A stretch of 64,000 nucleotides of DNA, taken from Bigelowiella natans CCMP2755. Lineage: Eukaryota > Cercozoa > Chlorarachniophyceae. Location of the stretch: contig ADNK01000976.1 of assembly GCA_000320545.1 (NCBI GenBank), forward strand, positions 40,626-104,625, in the 5' to 3' direction. This document shows, piece after piece, positions 62,882 to 64,000 of this stretch (position 1 is its first letter; each line of letters begins with the position of its first letter). The notes beneath the pieces are model-generated. The model ran no database searches, was not told the DNA's origin, and saw only the letters and a program-made list of their open reading frames with translations. Position numbers and translations under genes: made by a program.

Positions 62882-63533
62882 GTTTTCGTGAAATCTCTCT
62901 TTCTCTCCTGCTAGTTGTATGATGACGATGCATGCATGGTGCTGTGTGTTTAATACACAGGTTGTGGTGCTTTCCTTCGATGGGGCTTTGGCGCAGAAGC
63001 ACGCGCTACCATTCTCTGGTAAAAGGAGCAGTCTCCACATTACCACGATCGATTGAACTATTGAAACAAAATCGATGACCCTCCTCTTGTTGCGACACGC
63101 ACACACACACACGGCAGTGTATCTACTTTATTATATTTATTTGCCATAATGAAACAATGATGATGATTGTGCTGCTTTCGAGCACATTTGCTCCTTTCCC
63201 TCCTCCTCCTCCTCATTTTCCCTCTTCCTCCTCTGCCCCATCACCAAACTGATCGATGGTGGAAATTGACCACTCTCACTACTCAGGGTGCCATTCGCTG
63301 ACGTCACTCTCCTCCGTACTGGGCGATATCAGCTGCATGCAATACTTCAGAGAGTAAGAACAACAATTTCATGCTGCCTCGTCGTCATCATCATCATCAT
63401 CATTTATCACGACCATCTCATCATTCTCATCATCATCATCTTATTATTATTATTATTATTCTTCTTCCTCAATACTCAGATATCTGATCTCACTCTCGCA
63501 AGTGGAGACGCTGTTGTGCTGGATGGAGATTGA
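59434..63533 (+). CDS. Multi-pass membrane protein, possibly 7TM receptor-like; exon chain incomplete
   Basis: Plus-strand exons with strong membrane character. One at about 59434-59551 contains GGGLVLLLVLWTALYAIAWI and joins in phase to an exon at about 59,732 with ILLYTQRNIQPVKHLLSPNL. An exon near 60,150-60,225 has AVAAWIEWICYTMFLLPYYL, and one near 61,152-61,210 has VLIDAIIYFVMGHSFGQTP. The helix followed by a basic RNxQPVKxxxPNL loop, and a helix followed by YYLRVAR, remind me of protist 7TM receptor proteins that carry RGS domains, but I cannot show an RGS domain here. Possible later pieces are VVVLSFDGALAQKHALPFSG (about 62,960) and SDLTLASGDAVVLDGD near the stop at 63,531. Introns hold many microsatellites. 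Start, exon chain and end are all uncertain. Confidence 0.4.
60331..60370. repeat. (GA)n microsatellite
   Basis: About 40 bases of GA repeats with one interruption. It continues an open frame from a membrane exon and may be intronic. Confidence 0.9.
60535..60570. repeat. (CA)n microsatellite
   Basis: About 34 bases of CA in the membrane-protein gene region. Confidence 0.95.
60992..61031. repeat. (CTT)n microsatellite
   Basis: About 12 CTT units. The serine run in the overlapping frame is not a protein feature I can support. Confidence 0.95.
61430..61472. repeat. (GAA)n microsatellite
   Basis: About 14 GAA units within presumed intronic DNA. Confidence 0.95.
62686..62720. repeat. (TTG)n microsatellite
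   Basis: About 11 TTG units, presumed intronic. Confidence 0.95.
62788..62878. repeat. (CA)n-(TA)n-(TG)n mirror-complement microsatellite
   Basis: About 20 bases of CA, then about 33 bases of TA, then about 28 bases of TG after a short spacer. The CA arm is the reverse complement of the TG arm and the TA core is self-complementary, so the block is a near-perfect inverted repeat. Confidence 0.9.
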
Positions 63534-63654
63534 TTTGTACGTGTTATGATACTGCTGGTGCTGGTGCTGGTGTTTTTGTTTGCTTGTTGGTTTCTGATGA
63601 GATAACGCTATATACACGCACATACACCATCCTCATTCAAGAAGCTTGTAATGG

Positions 63655-63706
<52 letters not shown>

Positions 63707-64000
63707 CGTGCGCGCGCGCGCGCGCGGACTCTCCCCCCCACACTGATTGTGTGTTTGGGTTGGGCTGATTTCTAGATACATAGATATATACGCGCATAGC
63801 GAGAGTTAGACAGATCCTCGAGGTAGGTCAAACTCTTTCGTCCCTTGGGGGTAGGCACATCGAAATAAGTTATATGTACTTTTAATTAAGATAACAGGGA
63901 GGGAGGGAGAAAAAAGATGTGTGGCATACGCCACATCGCGCGCGCTTTTTATTCACCTTGGATCAATGTGTGTAAAACTAGATATGTGTGTGGGGGGGTG
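63534..64000. other. Right-edge region with (TC)n and TG/GC tracts
   Basis: A TC run at about 63,657-63,692 followed by TG and alternating GC (63,693-63,726). No gene is seen up to the window end; the membrane-protein gene could continue beyond it. Confidence 0.5.

Overview
The window is eukaryotic nuclear DNA. Genes are split by GT-AG introns, usually about 55-250 bases, and TAA, TAG and TGA all serve as stops, so the code is standard. Coding density is moderate and introns and spacers are full of long microsatellites. The content points to a free-living flagellated unicellular eukaryote: axonemal ruler CCDC39, the IFT-B GTPase IFT27, a kinesin-2 motor, a CFAP20DC-type protein, and a nucleotide-kinase/DPY30 protein of axonemal type. 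No marker allows a firm lineage call; a SAR-type protist is only a guess. I saw no rRNA, no CRISPR array, no virus, and no transposase or reverse transcriptase.

Layout, left to right: CCDC39 (-); IFT27 (+); a Sel1-repeat protein riddled with microsatellites (-, 5' end unresolved); an unrecognised Cys/His protein (-); alkaline ceramidase (+); RNA polymerase II subunit RPB9 (-); a CPA2 cation/proton antiporter with a cysteine-rich ectodomain (+); RNA polymerase II subunit RPB3 (-); a very large KMT2/trithorax-type SET methyltransferase (+, 25.6-34.5 kb); kinesin-2 (-); CFAP20DC-like (+); then a run of minus-strand genes: MAP2K-like kinase, zinc-module STE20-like kinase, an unknown, a tandem NDK-DPY30-adenylate-kinase fusion and a small roadblock-like protein; and finally a plus-strand multi-membrane protein running toward the right edge.

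Over the left two thirds, neighbouring genes almost always alternate strand, so spacers are either divergent (probable shared promoters) or convergent (shared 3' ends). Every convergent spacer holds a 0.5-1 kb island of unusual DNA rich in CTAG, TGCA and CATG. Similar islands lie past the CCDC39 3' end at the left edge and past the NDK-fusion gene 3' end. None is in a divergent spacer. This is the most unusual non-coding structure here.

Themes: cilium assembly and beating (five genes), Pol II transcription and chromatin (RPB3, RPB9, KMT2), a possible kinase-cascade pair (STE20 then MAP2K, 68 bases apart), and membrane or lipid functions (ceramidase, antiporter, membrane protein). Exon joins were worked out by hand from splice signals and reading phase. 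Where joined exon lengths are stated to be a multiple of three (IFT27, ceramidase, KMT2, CFAP20DC) the models are strongest.
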